From positions 21,311,918 to 21,375,917 of the forward strand of contig NC_049983.1 in NCBI RefSeq assembly GCF_000003815.2: a stretch of 64,000 nt of DNA. Reading direction: 5' to 3'. Origin of the DNA: Branchiostoma floridae. Taxonomy: Eukaryota; Chordata; Leptocardii; Amphioxiformes; Branchiostomatidae. This document shows, in pieces, positions 49,083-62,660 of this stretch. The notes under the pieces were generated by a model. It was not told the DNA's origin. It did no database searches and was given only the letters and a program-made list of their open reading frames with translations. How positions within the stretch are numbered: position 1 is the first letter of the stretch; every line of letters starts with the position of its first letter. Both the position numbers and the translations under genes were made by a program.

Positions 49083-52000
49083 TAGCTTCTATCATCTCCT
49101 GTACCCTTATCCTGGCTTACTTATCAGTCCTCTTGAGTTGTGTAGATAACAAGTTAAGCTATTCTTCAATCGTTGCTATGGGGGTTGCTGTGTTTATCTA
49201 GATTTTGCTGTCTGGAAGCACATCAATAACAAAAGGAAATTATAAGATCATGAGGTAGAAAATGGTAGTAGTTTAACATTGACAATTTCATAACTTACTT
49301 GATTTTCTTTGAAAGAGGCATTCATCGTTAAATTTGAGTGAAGAGATAGATAAGTAAAATAATTTTGTATTGCAAGTATGATTTTTTAGTGTCCCTTCAT
49401 AAAAAGGAATAAACTGTTCATATCAGAGTTAAACATCTTCTCAGCAGTTAGCACCGTGATTATATAATTTTTTGACAGATTGTAGAAGATTTGCATTATG
49501 ACCATATTTGAACACTACATTCCAGAACTTCCACACAACCTGTATTTTACTACCTACCAAAATTGAAATGATTGTTGAAAATTTGATGAGTTGGATTTTT
49601 TTCCATCGTGCAGCAATTGCCTCCCTACTTTGTTTGGGTAGACCAGTCCTTACCATCCCACTACACAGTACCATATATCACCACACCACCAATATATCAT
49701 GCGACTGGCATTCCATACTTGTCAGGTCTTCCCACAGCCAATTACACAGCAACTGGGTTACATGAATGGAATACTAGGTCAACCCAACCACATCACAGGG
49801 CCTGTGTGTCCCCATCAACGTCCACCCCTGTATTGCATATCCTATCCTATTGGCAATCTCTAAACCTCCCTTCCAATTTCAAATGGTCTAATGGTTAAAA
49901 GGCTATCTTCAGGCAGAAATCTCTATGTTCTTTAGATAACAACATTGCTGTGAGGCTCTGGCATATAGCTGGGAGATAATATCAATTTTTATGGCAACGC
50001 ATTGCAACCAGGCTAATCTAGTTTGAGAGGTTTATGAGTTCTTAAAGGGTGCAGAAATTGCTGGTGGTCTTTTCAAGACAGAACATTTAAAGGCCAACAG
50101 GGAAGGGGACAGTCCAGCAAATATCATGAACATAAATATTTTTCAAGGTTATTTTGTAAATACATGACGTATTACTTTTTACTTCCCTACTTGTGAATGT
50201 CTCAATTTAACGCAATATATTATTCATTGAATGCTTCTCTTTTCTTAAATAACCTTTTCTTAATTTTTTCTTTTCTTAGATTAGTTGTATACAGTAATAT
50301 TATGGTTCATTACTGTTATTTTCACAAAAAATTTTGGGGAAAAGTTAAAAATTTACAAGCAGTGCATACTGGCAAGGCCCAGGCTAGGAAGAAACTTTCC
50401 TATGTTGGCAAGTCACACAAATCAAGCGCAAGACAACAGTGACTTCTCTGGGGACATTTTACCCCAGATCAGTCCATCAGTCTAAACTGTACTCAGTCCA
50501 GGGAAATATACACTCCATTCATCACTGGAACATCCTGGCTATAAAAGGACCAGATTACCAGAAGCCTGATCATTACCAGACTTGCCCCTGTTCTGCTCTT
50601 TCTCATTCCCCTTTAGTTCCAGTGCCTGTCCATTCCCACAGTACTCTGCAGCATAGACAACATACCACTGCATGCAAGTTGGCATCTGCACTCATTTCTG
50701 GAAATCCAAATTGTGATGGTCTATAAAGTAACTACAAGTATGATACTGACTAAGGACAATTAAGAATGGTAAATGAGGCAATGACAGTGTCAACAAACTA
50801 CCATCTTGTGTTACAAGTAACACTGTGAACCAAAATTGTGCTACAATTTGGACAATCAATTAACCATAATGTGATAAGATTCTATTATTCCTTAAATGCT
50901 TGCATTGCAGATATACCATAAAATGGAAATTAAGGATAACCAATAAACATATTTTGTCAGCTTCATCATTCTTTCTTGTAGAAGGGCCTATGGTAGTCTG
51001 TGTATGCAAATTCCACTGTTGCGGGCTGTAACTGGCCCCCCGACGATGGATGTTTGGTGGGCCGCTATAAGGGCGATTTAATCAGGCTAAGCCTGCTAAG
51101 GGTAAAATACCTTATTTCAAGTGAAACATCTGATAGAGATCATAGAGATCAAGATAATGCGGCAATAACCCAAGAACAAATTCACCTCTCCCATATATTG
51201 CTGCAGATTTCTTGTACTCTGCCTACACTTACCTAGTATATGCCAAAGGCACCTCTTTACCCAATGTTACCTGAGAGATGGAACCATGACCTGAGAACAC
51301 TTCAGCCTCCTCCCAACATTACCTGCACAGCAGCAGCAGGTTGGAATCTCCCAGCTGCTGCTTGTGCCCCTTCCTCAGGGGATTACTGTAATCCTACTAC
51401 TGCAGTGGGCATGCCTGGAATACAGCACATAGACTTGGCTTTCACACAGGCCTGCCCTCACCAATAATTCACACACCTGACTACAGCATATTCAATAGAT
51501 TTCCTCATAGCTTACAGTGCTTGACTAGACTAAAGAATAACTACTACTGTTGTTGGCAGTTTGGGTGGCCAAGCTTTTATTGAAATTGATGTTTGCTGTT
51601 TCTGGACTGCTGGCGCATGATGTACATTTTCCAAGGACTGTTCCATATGAAAGGTGGAGGGGTAGTCAGAACATGTTGGGACTTCCTTGTCAATTTCAAT
51701 AAAGTCTTCTATTATGTCAACACAACACTTCTTTAGGCAATAAACCTGCTATAGACTAAAAAATATAAATATCTATATATTACTGGCATACATATCTTAT
51801 CTTTGTATATCTCCATCTCCATAGCTATCAGACAAACCATCAACTCAGTTACATTTCTGACTTTAACCATCTATCTATCTTTCTTGTCGCTACATCAAAT
51901 CAAATGTGACAACCATCAGTGACTTATACAAGGTACCGCACGTTAATCACTTTTCCTGGTATGACATTTACTGCCAATGTCACCCATCTAGCTGCAGAAA

Positions 52001-55000
52001 TACAATAATCTCTAAAATTATGAAGATTAATAAACCACCGCCAAATTGCAGTCATACGATAATTGTATTGAGCAGTTATAGATGCATTCAAATTAAAAAT
52101 CCACAGTTTACTCACATTCACAAAATCAATATGTGAAAAGTTTTTGGACCATAACATAGCACATAAAGCAGTCATGTTTCATTACCGAATTGTTACTGCT
52201 GAAGCATTTGACATTACACATGGCAGGTACTACCAAGCAGTACAGGCTCTTGCATGCATGTAAAATAGCACAGGATTGATCCTGAGCTGCAGTCTGATAT
52301 CAATCTTCCATTAAAAAAAACTAAACTTCACAAGTGGTTCCTCTAAGAAAAGGGCGATGATTCAGGGCAAGGGTGTCATAAACTCTGACCTCTTGTACCC
52401 TTCTTTTGGTCGAAGCAAATACACAAAAGTTTACAGGATATAAGCACAAGAACAGCTTCATCCAATAAATCCAACAATAGGCCAGAGGTGTCAGAGGTCA
52501 GCTTCTCAATCCCTGCAGGATAAGTCATTATAACAATTAACCTTGGTGGGATGACTTTTTTATCCTTTTTTCCCCTCCGCACCCCTGCTGAACAAGGCAC
52601 CTTGTGACCCCTGTAGCTCCAGAGGTCATTATCCACATCACTAGGTGGAAAATGGGGGCAGACAGGTGCCTATTATCCTAATTTCTTCACATCTGAGAAG
52701 TCATTATTCTCCCCCTCCTCTTTTCTGCGAGCTATACTCGTCCTAGCACACCTGTGAGACTTATTTATTTCAACTTCTAGCCCTACCAAACAGGACAGTA
52801 ATCCTCTGTTGTTCTACCAACTACTCTTTCTCTCGATGAACAACATACTTTCTGCTTTACTAACATAGCCCAAACACCATCTTTGGTGGGGCTGTGATTA
52901 GTGTGAAATACATCCATATATACTATAGTGTGGAGAAAAGTCTTCCAGAAAAACATCCCAACCAGGACATTGTTATTCACCTCACAGTGACCTGGCTCCA
53001 CGGCTTCAACTGGGATCATGATTGCCTCAGCATCGATTCTCTCCTTGCATAACTATCGCTCATCAAAATCAGCAGCCTGTCACAAACTGCTGCTGCACTT
53101 TCTCCTCCAAAGTACAGATCAAGCCTCTCCTCAATATAGCTGAGGAAAGTGATAACACCTGCTTTGTGACTATCTCACCTTTCAAAATGATACCATCACA
53201 ATTCTACTAGCCTTGAGAGAAAAACATCATGAAAATATTCACCAATTTGCTGTGGCCTTGGTAGAATCTACAGCAAGCAGTTGTTTCTCTTACCTTGTTT
53301 TCAAAACCTTTTATATATTCCCATGTCAATGTGAAGGTCTAAGTGAATATGCAATGCTTGCTCAAGGCAAGCTGAACTGTGCAGAATTACATTTGCCAGC
53401 CCAGAAAGATCTGTGAGCTAACACAGTAACTGTTATATATAAAAAGTAATGTTCCAACCAAACAATTCAATATATTTGTGATCATGACTCTCAAAACTCA
53501 CCAAGAGGACGCAAGGTGGTTTTCACTGATAACTTAAAGTGACTTTTGCTAACCTCTTATGTGTGTGTATCTCAGGCAACATGGGAAGATGATTTAGCCC
53601 TAAGGATAGTGCAGTCACAATAGTGTAAAATTATATCTGTCTATCATTTTCTTTGTCAAAATGATGGTCATAATGTTACTAAAATCATTCTGTGAACTCA
53701 AATACCCTTCAAAGCAGTGTATTTTTCAAGGTTCAAGGCAAGGCTATACAGAAATGATGCTAGACCTCAGCAAAAGGCATTACAGAAAAGAAAGAAAGTA
53801 CCAGTAATGGTAAACAACTTACCTTAAGATACACCTGAATTACCACAGACAATAACTGACAGGTGGGGCAAAAGGAAATCATATAATCTTTGGTGATTAC
53901 AACATACAATAGCTTCCTTTGTTGGCGTAATTAGCAGGTGGGAAGTACCCAGCAGGGGGCGTGAGAAACCTGGAGGGGGTTCAGGATCTAAGGTTCTTCT
54001 TCTTGAAATATGCTTTGGATACCTGCTTCTGACCTACATGGAAACCTTTGTGAGTACGAATGTAAAAAAAATTAAACTTAATTAAAGACCTAGTGTCAAA
54101 ATCTTTCTGAAATGCTGTTATTGTAAGGAGTCAACAAACATGGCACAATCTAAACTGACAAAATCAACAGGAACGGAACCTCAATTAACAGCAACTTATT
54201 CATATCTATGCTGAAAAAAGCCTTCCATGTAATGCTTGTTCCAGTGATATCATAAGTTTGCTGTAAATAGTAGAAAGTGGGCAACTTTAACAAGTCATCT
54301 GCATATCAATAGGTACACCTACACGCCTGTGCTGAAACATCAAAGCATTGCGTGGTCACTTCAACCCTGTTAAAAATGCTGCAACCTTGACTTCTTCCTT
54401 TGGGCCTTGAAGAATAGGCTCCACAACAAGACTATTCCATCTAAATGTTGCTAGAGGGGTGATAAGGAAGGAGACAGCCAGGGTAGAGTATAGTCTCCAA
54501 CTTCCAAGCAGAGAGTAGTCAGAGTAGACAATGTGGGCCAGTGCCACTGCATGTGAAAAGCTGTTAAGAATAATAATGGGCATAAAGTCTTCATACCAGC
54601 CTCTCATATTCGTTGTCATTTTATTGTGCCAAGAGATAGGTAAATCAGGACGTTATTTAGATGGTAACACACGACAGTGACGTCTCCTTACATTGCTACC
54701 CCTAAAAATTCTAGCAGCGTACTGGNNNNNNNNNNNNNNNNNNNNNNNNNNNNNNNNNNNNNNNNNNNNNNNNNNNNNNNNNNNNNNNNNNNNNNNNNNN
54801 NNNNNNNNNNNNNNNNNNNNNNNNNACTTACTAGTGATATACACATGTTTGTGTACTAGTATACTACTTCTTTTTTATACATGTAACACATAACTACTCT
54901 CTAAAATGTCACCTCTCTTGATAAAAAAAGTGTGTGTATTTGTAGTGCGTGTGATTTTTAATCTATAAAAAACACTTTTTTTTCTGTTCTAAATTCTTAC

Positions 55001-55408
55001 TACTAGTAGTATTACCAAAGAGCTGACAACTTACCTGATAAAACTTGAAGTCGCTGAACTCTGTCCTCTTGTTAGACATTTGTATAATGTTGGTGTCAAC
55101 TTGAAAAGCATAGATCTAACTTGAATGTATTCCAGCAAGACTGCCTACATCACAATGATCACATACATGTATGCATCCTGTGGGTTTGGATACCAAAGGA
55201 ACAGATAACATTTTTCTGTGCCTGACTCCCTTGAACTTGAAGTTTTGCCAAGTTCTGAACAGACTTACCACATGTTACCCCAACCCACACATTCATGACT
55301 TACACACACTAACCTTCAATGTCACCAACTGATTACTAGTATACACCCTAAGTTCCCATTGGCCTTGATACTGGGATGGTTAAATTTCCCCTGCCATGCC
55401 ATTCCCTT
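49083..55408. other. Non-coding stretch right of the CACTA element
   Basis: No supported gene. The minus-strand ORF at 54356-54619 has a faint LINE-tail look (SFLITPLATFRWNSL) that I do not call. Confidence 0.5.
54726..54825. other. Assembly gap (100 N)
   Basis: 100 Ns. Confidence 0.99.
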
Positions 55409-56053
55409 AAGGGAATGGGGTTTTGTGCGCGTGAAAAATGTGCGCGTGAAAACTTGCGCGTGAAAAATCTGCGCGTGACAATATGCAAATTAGCTGATTC
55501 CCAAGGGATTCAAAAAATATTTGCAGTTTTAAACTTAAAAAGCTGAAACAAGATGGCACAGAATGGAATTAAGTATTGTATTGTTGCATTCTAGGGTACA
55601 AAATGTCTATCTGATTGATTTTCAAGTGATTTTCAAATGTTAAGTTTTCACGCGCAAAAAAGTTTGAAATCTGCGCGTGAAACAATCTGCTTCAAAAAAG
55701 ATGAAATGAAGCTTCTAGAATGGAGAAAAGCCTCAAATTGTAACATTTTACAATATAAAACCTCATACACACACATACAAGTAATTTTTCCATGTATTTC
55801 TGTGATATTAATGGGATTTTGGATTGTTCAAAATATGCAAATGAATCTATTCCCAAGGGATCTAAAAATCAGGATTTTTTCAAACCAAAAATTCTGGTTA
55901 CATATGGGAAATTATATCATAGGATCAAATTTTTCTGCCTTAGAATTCCTTGCTGCACATTTTCTGACATATTTCAGGAACTTTATTTTTTCACGCGCAA
56001 ATTTTTCACGCGCACGCGCAAATTCTCCACGCGCAGAAAACCCGTTCCCCCTT
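55409..56053. mobile_element. 645-bp element with TGCGCGTGAAAA arrays at both ends
   Basis: Left AAGGGAATGGGGTTTT and inverted right AAGGGGGAACGGGTTTT. Each end then carries several TGCGCGTGAAAA-type units about 15 bp apart, in opposite orientation at the two ends, and an internal pair lies at about 55648-55682. A block with TTCCCAAGGGAT is directly repeated near 55498 and 55849. The 142-codon ORF crossing it runs into the terminal repeat and is not considered a gene. Confidence 0.75.
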
Positions 56054-56061
56054 GATAAGGA

Positions 56062-56142
56062 CTAGCCTGGATTCCATACCCCAACCTCAAGATATATCTT
56101 TCGTATACTTGAGATCGGGCTGGGGTTTGGTAATCAGGCTAG
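56062..56142. mobile_element. Foldback mini-element of about 80 bp with a 7-9 bp target duplication
   Basis: Ends CTAGCCTG inverted; the arms pair through ATACCCCAACCTCAAG versus CTTGAGATCGGGCTGGGGTTT. GATAAGGAC occurs on both sides (56054-56062 and 56142-56150), overlapping the symmetric ends by 1 bp. The long duplication suggests a hAT- or Mutator-like mechanism (inference). Confidence 0.75.
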
Positions 56143-56902
56143 ATAAGGACAGTCAACTTCCTGAACTGCTCTCAGATAATTGGTTTCCAGATTCACAACT
56201 GACTTCTAAAGTGACAATCTGCTTCCTGAACAACTATCACATGACTCCTGTGTTCCTCAGTCCATTATAGAAATTAAGACAAGCATTTCACTAACCTAGA
56301 CAGCAATCACTTTCTTCAGACCACTTATACCTATCACCTTACAGTGGCTTACTCCAGGTGTTGTTTTGTTATGTCAGGAGGTGTATAAGATGGGAGTGAT
56401 TTCTATGCTTGTCAGTCACAATCACTGTAAATAGGTTGGTACTTAACACTTCTACAAACTGTGATTCAGGGTGAGGAAACTACAGGAGGGTAAAAATTGG
56501 AGCGAAGAATTATGTTTTGTTGTTACAAAACCTGTGACAATGGGCTCAAATACCAACTATGGCGCAAAGAACCAAATTGTCATAAAAGTACATTCCATGA
56601 AACAACAGGGAACACAATCAAACTCACCTGCTGGTAGTAAGGCCATAGAGGTGTTAATGATTAAATCAGCTCCATCCAGTGTTTTCCCTTCTCAATGCCT
56701 TTCCCCCAGGGCACAGAGAGTCTGCACGGATATTGCACAGCCAGTTATTCACATACATGACACAGGGTTGTTCCTGTTATGAGGCTCCTCCCTCTTCCTG
56801 TGGTAAATGAGGTCAAGGAAAAAATGCAGCAGTCATCCAGGTCTTACCAGAACTAGTAAGAATACAGGAGGGGTATGTAAACATGATCTAGTTGGCTTAT
56901 TA

Positions 56903-57002
56903 NNNNNNNNNNNNNNNNNNNNNNNNNNNNNNNNNNNNNNNNNNNNNNNNNNNNNNNNNNNNNNNNNNNNNNNNNNNNNNNNNNNNNNNNNNNNNNNNNN
57001 NN
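56903..57002. other. Assembly gap (100 N)
   Basis: 100 Ns. Confidence 0.99.
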
Positions 57003-60000
57003 CTAATATGGGGATAAAGTTGGCTCCTGTCTGTGGTACTCAAACCTCCCTTTGAACTTTGAACATCTTTACTAACATCATATTCAATACTACCAGGTAT
57101 GCTGACTTGCAGTCCCTCACTGGTAAAACAGTGGACTAAGCATACAATGACACTAAATCTCACTCTTTGACAGGTAAATCATGGGTTTCTCATATGTAAT
57201 GTCCATCTCTTATAAAAAAAAAGCTTGCCTAAGGGGCCAGGATTACACTTAATAAAGAGAAATCGGAAATTGTTTGCACATGGAGGAACACACCTATTTT
57301 ACCAGCTTATATTCTGATAACATCAAATTACATCCAGTTTATCTGTATGTGTATTTTTTTTGCTTTTACCGGGATAGCTTCAGTGCAATAAGCAGGACTT
57401 TGATAAAGGACATGCATCTACAGATGTATCATATTTAACTTATTATGTAAATAAGGACCTAATTTGCATAATACAAACAAATACCTTATAATTCCTTCAT
57501 GGCAAATGATGGTATTGCATATTTTGTATGAAAAAAGTATGAATGGTAATCTAAAAAGTAAACAGTTCGCAGCTCTCTAATTTTTGTGCCATGTAGAATA
57601 TGGAAATAAGCAGGCAATACAAACAGCCAACTGATTTGTAACATAGCTCACACAGATCAATTTCATCAAATAAAATTGATGTCAAATCATCAAGAATACG
57701 GTTAATCACCACTAGATAACTTGATGTCCTTATAATTCCAATGATAACGTGCTGTAATCGCAAAGGGCAAGTCTGGCCTGCAATAGGCAGCTGTAAATAG
57801 AGCGAGGGGGTAATCTGTGTACACAGGTCTGTTTGCCAAGCAGTGGGCTGGATGTGAGCAAACATCAACTGGTACCTTCTACACACAGATGGTGCAGGAG
57901 CTGCTGTCTGTCATGGTGCACTTCTTTCTAAATAACACAGATTTCTAATATATACATTAACCTTACTCGGTTAAATCCAAAACTCAGCACAAAAATCAGC
58001 ACATAGACAAGTGTAATCAACTGACAAAAATATCAATATTTTTTACACATTCAACAAAATACAATAGATGGCAAATCCGGTAAGACATGGCTTTGAAATT
58101 GAAAGCTTGTTCTATCCATAGATTGAGAGTTTTCATCAAATATCTAGGATGTGTTACATCTGCTATATTGGAGTGTGTTACCTCATTCCATCATGAAAGC
58201 TGCTCTGACAGGAACTGTCAAAATGATGTACTGCTAGGATTGCTCACCAGATCCCAGGTATAACCATGGTCCTAATAAATCAGGGGCACTGAACCCTGTA
58301 TTTCAAACGTAATGGCATACAGAATAGGATGGACAAAACATAATGTTCAGTTTGAGATAATGTTCTATGCATGTATTTCTTGCATATAATTTACGTTATG
58401 CCCCTGTTGATAACAACTCAATAGCTAATCAAAAGAATAGAAGAATAAACTACTTTGTAACTCAACCCACAACTGAAGATACACATGTACATGAATATAG
58501 TTAATTCTGGTTATCTGTGTTGTCACTCTTTTCTCTAAATGTCTCACTGTTTTGTTCCCAGGAGTAGCAACATACCATCAAGTTGCTGTGACGAAGCATC
58601 TCGCCATCCTCCCTTCCCTTCACTAATGGCTCAAACTAAATGAGAAAGGAGAAGTTATGGATTTCAATTCGACATAGGGTATCCCCAGTCATTTGTCAGT
58701 CGGGCTCTGGGGTGGTAATTATCTAACATAGCAGGCCACAGCCATGACATCCAGTGTAGCCTTGCCCAAACTGACATTGTGAAAACAGACAATAGCCCAC
58801 AGAGAGACATGTTCAAATTTATAGAGACAACTGTTATGTACAGAAACCAACCCAAGGTCATACTAATACTATATGTTCCACAACTTTCAAGGTTCCATGA
58901 CTTTCAAGGTTACATGGGAGGGGCTGTAGTATTCCTTGGATTTGGAAACGTGTAGAGTTTAACATGACCATACAAGGTTGTTTACATTGATTCCCCTCCT
59001 ATTCACTCCTAAATAAGTCAGTACCAAAAAAGTTCTCTCCTTAATATTTTGTCCCACTAAACCCTAACCATGCAAATAACAAAGGAAGAAGCCAGAAACA
59101 CATGACTGTGCTATTTAGAATCATCATTTTGTCAATCATACTTGTTACAAGGAACAGTAAAAAACTGTCAAAAACCCACTTTATCTCAAGGGGTAAACAG
59201 TACATAGCAACAGGGGTTGCCTTGACAATAGGTACTAAGCATTTCCAATGTGTGATTATACCCAATTGTCTCGAAATTCCATTGAAAGAAAGGGCATTCT
59301 ACCAAAGTAATTTCTGTTTGATCATAAACAGGCTGCCATATGCTATCTACCTTCCCCCATGGATTATACTGACATCTGCATTACATAAAAATTTAAAAGG
59401 CAAATCTTTGTTCACAGCTACTTAGGGCTTAATTTCTTAAAATTGATTATGTTAAAATTTCCATATTTCTTCATTTCATAGTTCTATCAACTTAATCTAT
59501 TACCACAAAAAGGCAAACATGACAGAATATCAAATGTCATCTATACATTTTGGATGGTCTCAGGAGGCCCAATTTATTTTGGCTTTCAATTTCATGAAGG
59601 CCCTTTCACTTGACCCCAAATTTGTATCATGCTTACTTGGTTTTCCAATACTAGGTTGTCTCTGGATAGATTTCAGGCTCTGCCATAAACGACAAGTTCA
59701 AGGAGAAAGTCCCAACAGGGCAGTGAACTCGGCATTCACTTTTATCTGATTCAACCCCCTGTGGATAAAAGGGAGAAGACGACATAAAATATAGCTTGAT
59801 TCCGAAGGCTACGGTGGAAAGCTAAATGGAAGCAGGATCCCAGAAAAGGATCATAAAAATCCTGTGGCACCTTTGGCAGCCATTCAAATGTAGGCAATAA
59901 TAATGCATTTGCTGGCATTTCCAACACAATTTTCTCGCTAACATTACCAAGAGGGTATAACATACAGGGCGCTTTGGCTTGCAACTGTCATGGTAAAGCT

Positions 60001-60761
60001 TTGAATTGAAGAGGGAGTTTTGTCTCCACTCTACTTGGCGTTTGACGGGAGTGTGCTGTCATAGTGCCACAAGGTAAAGCAGTAAATTTGTGCCTTTATG
60101 GGCCAAGGTTTGTTGTTAAAAGTTGAAGTGAGTTCGATGGGCTCCCTTTCAAGGTGAAATCACCCAACTGACAGTTTTTGTTGATTGACAGATGCTTTTA
60201 ATTATTATTATGAAAACTATGGAAGATATTGACAAATCTTTGCTGTACATATTCAACTGTATCAATGCTAGGCCGGGTTGTTGTTATTGGTTGTTTCAAA
60301 ACTCGAACAAAGCTCGCAGTACTTGCTCACTAGACCATTATACCTAGCAGGCTTTCCTGACCACAAACAGTAAATACAAGGTTTCCTAATTCCACTGATA
60401 GCATCAGAAGTCATATGTTTGTATACATTGTTCAGTGTACATGTTTGGCGTTTTCATCATAAATAAAACAGTGAGAAGGAAGAGCATTTAAGATCTGTCA
60501 CCATGACGAGACACGTTACCTTTGCAGATATCTACCAAACAAAATGCTAGGCAGTCATACAGAGTTCTCGATATGTAAATAGTGGAGTTTCCCATACTAA
60601 ATACCAGTTGAGTTCATGGCTACTGGAAAAAGACCTTGGCCAAGACATAAAAACAGAGTGTAAGTGGCATGTCTATCCTCAGTAGCGGTTTATAAAACTT
60701 GACATACCAGAATCGTGTTCACAAGCCAAAAGTAGGTCTTTGTCAAACAGTGGCAGCGGTG
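57003..60761. other. Non-coding stretch
   Basis: No exon, repeat or RNA gene recognised; only a small CTTTCAAGGTTnCATG duplication near 58884-58916. Confidence 0.5.
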
Positions 60762-60764
60762 TCA

Positions 60765-61940
60765 GACCCTGTTCACATGAGAAAATTGCAAGTGAGTTAA
60801 ACAAGGAATCCGATTGAAATTTTCTATCGGATTAAAAAAAACGTGTTCACATGAGTTTTATACAATCGGATTAAACTCAAACTTGCGACCGCGACCACAC
60901 AATCGGATTAAACTCTTTACCGCGGCACGCGTCGTGCAACGACCACCGCGGGCACGCGTAGTTTCTCCAAAATGTTGCCAGACTGCCTCATAATTTTTGA
61001 AGGATGTAGCGACATCGATATTGAATATAACTGTTGAGAAATCGGCCGGCTTTGGTCAGATTTTGACGCGTCGATGGTCCGCAACACACACTGACGAAAG
61101 TGGCGGCTTCTAGGTCATACGGGTCATTGGGATAGTCTATTAAATTGGGGGTGGAAATGTTACGCGCGGTGTGATTATACTCCACATTTAACTATATAAG
61201 ATGTATCTGTTGCAGAAGTTGCATAAATAGGGGAAACTGCTACCAAAACATTTGACTTTATCACGTATTTATCTGAAATAAAAATCTGTGTTTCGTTTAA
61301 AAAAACTGCTCGCCCATGCTTGCATGCAGTGAAGTGACCCAAGCTCGAAAATTCTGTTTGGACACGCTTCCGACTGTTTTTCTCGTAGAATATTTGCCTT
61401 TTTAGTGGTGTTGGGACATTGCCTCCAACAATAGAAGAGAAACAAAACCACACATGTTATTTTCATGGGCTATATTGCCAAAATGAACCAGTCAGTCTTC
61501 TGCCGCACTGCCGATTTTCGGCAACAACCGGTGCACATGTTCCGGCAAATCTTGCGGCGTCCGGTTGTTAACCATAGCGGTAAGATGCAAACTTGCCCAT
61601 AAACTTCTTTTCTATTCCGTGTATGATACTTTTTTTTGTCATGTTGTAGGTATGGTTGTATGTCTAATGTCCACTGTACCCGTATGTATGACGTCAAAAC
61701 CATGAAACAAGCCCGAATCCAATCCAATTGTGTTCAGATGGGCGATTCTGGTCAATCGGATTGCGCGACAATCGGATTGCGCGCGCTGAATCCACCTCGC
61801 GAGGTGGATTGCAATCCAAGTCAATCCAATCCAAAATGGGCAATCCAATCGGATTAGTTCTGTTCACATGGCTTTGGATTGGTCATTTTAATCGGATTCC
61901 TCGTTTAACTCACTTGCTTTTTTCCCATGTGAACGGGGTC
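60765..61940. mobile_element. 1,176-bp non-autonomous element with GACCCYGTTCACATG termini and TCA duplication
   Basis: Ends GACCCTGTTCACATGAG and, inverted, GACCCCGTTCACATGGG, both continuing through AGCAAGTGAGTTAAAC (left: TGCAAGTGAGTTAAAC) and GGAATCCGATT for about 55 bp. Direct TCA triplets flank at 60762-60764 and 61941-61943. AATCGGATT and CCAATCC motifs recur at both ends. A 3-bp target duplication suggests PIF/Harbinger or CMC relatives; no transposase domain is seen inside. Confidence 0.83.
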
Positions 61941-62232
61941 TCAGTAGGCCAGACCCTGGGCCAGCAGAAATGGAATGTCAAGTGTATGCCAGCCAGGGTA
62001 GACAGGTCTTACCTTCTCACTCGGGGCTCAGGTCATACCAATTTGATTTGTTGGTTCTCAGTTGTTGTTTTTTTAATTTAAAATATTGCTAAACTAGAAA
62101 AAACATTATAAGAAGGACCAGAGGACCAGGTTTATGTCTTGGTGCACTCAGTTTTATGGAGTGAATAGTCACATACAAGTTTTCCTTCTTGCCCTATGCT
62201 TAATGATGTCCGCTTGCTACATCTTTATTCTT

Positions 62233-62270
62233 AAAAATCCGAGAACCAAGGAAATCAATTGTCATGGCCT
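62233..62270. mobile_element. Solo end of the GGCCACACC MITE family
   Basis: AAAAATCCGAGAACCAAGGA followed by AATCAATTG and TGGCCT matches the right end of 20988-21353 with a few changes; no partner end was found. Confidence 0.55.
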
Positions 62271-62335
62271 CAGAATCTGATACAAAAGTGAAGTGAGGCT
62301 CTGAAGAAGGAATGGAAATACCCTGCTGATGTAAA

Positions 62336-62545
62336 GCTAGTTCACCTTTATCCGCGGGGTAACCTATATCCGTTGTTTTCAAAATCAGGGTATTTGGGGT
62401 TAGCAGCTGATGAAATATGACTTCAAACTGCTATATTTTGTAAATATTACAATTTGAAACAACCGTCCGTCGACCTAATATCCCTAAACGTGCTGTTTTG
62501 AAAAACAACGGATATAGGTTACCCCACAGATAAAGGTGAACTAGC
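62336..62545. mobile_element. 210-bp MITE, second copy of the CTAGTTCACCTT family
   Basis: Ends GCTAGTTCACCTTTATC inverted on both sides, followed by GGTAACCTATATCCGTTGTTTT; same order as 18159-18360. A related fragment (GGGATATCAAGTCGAC) follows at about 62587-62660. Confidence 0.82.
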
Positions 62546-62586
62546 GTTAGCTCTTGGTGAGGGTAAGACATTTGCAAAAGAGTAAC

Positions 62587-62660
62587 GTTTAGGAATTTAA
62601 CGTTTTAGGGATATCAAGTCGACAGACTTTCAATATCATTCAGTTGACTTTATATCATGA
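62587..62660. mobile_element. Fragment related to the CTAGTTCACCTT MITE family
   Basis: Contains TTTAGGGATATCAAGTCGACAG and TTTCAATATCATTCAG, resembling the core of 18159-18360 and the GTCGACCTAATATCCC core of 62336-62545. No complete ends. Confidence 0.4.

Noticed and set aside
54356-54619. 87-codon minus-strand ORF with SFLITPLATFRWNSL
   Set aside because: It faintly resembles the SFFPRTxRxWNSL tail of LINE reverse transcriptases, but the match is short and no upstream RT domain is present.
55637-56065. 142-codon plus-strand ORF
   Set aside because: It runs from inside the TGCGCGTGAAAA element through its terminal repeat into flanking DNA; low-complexity composition and no domain.
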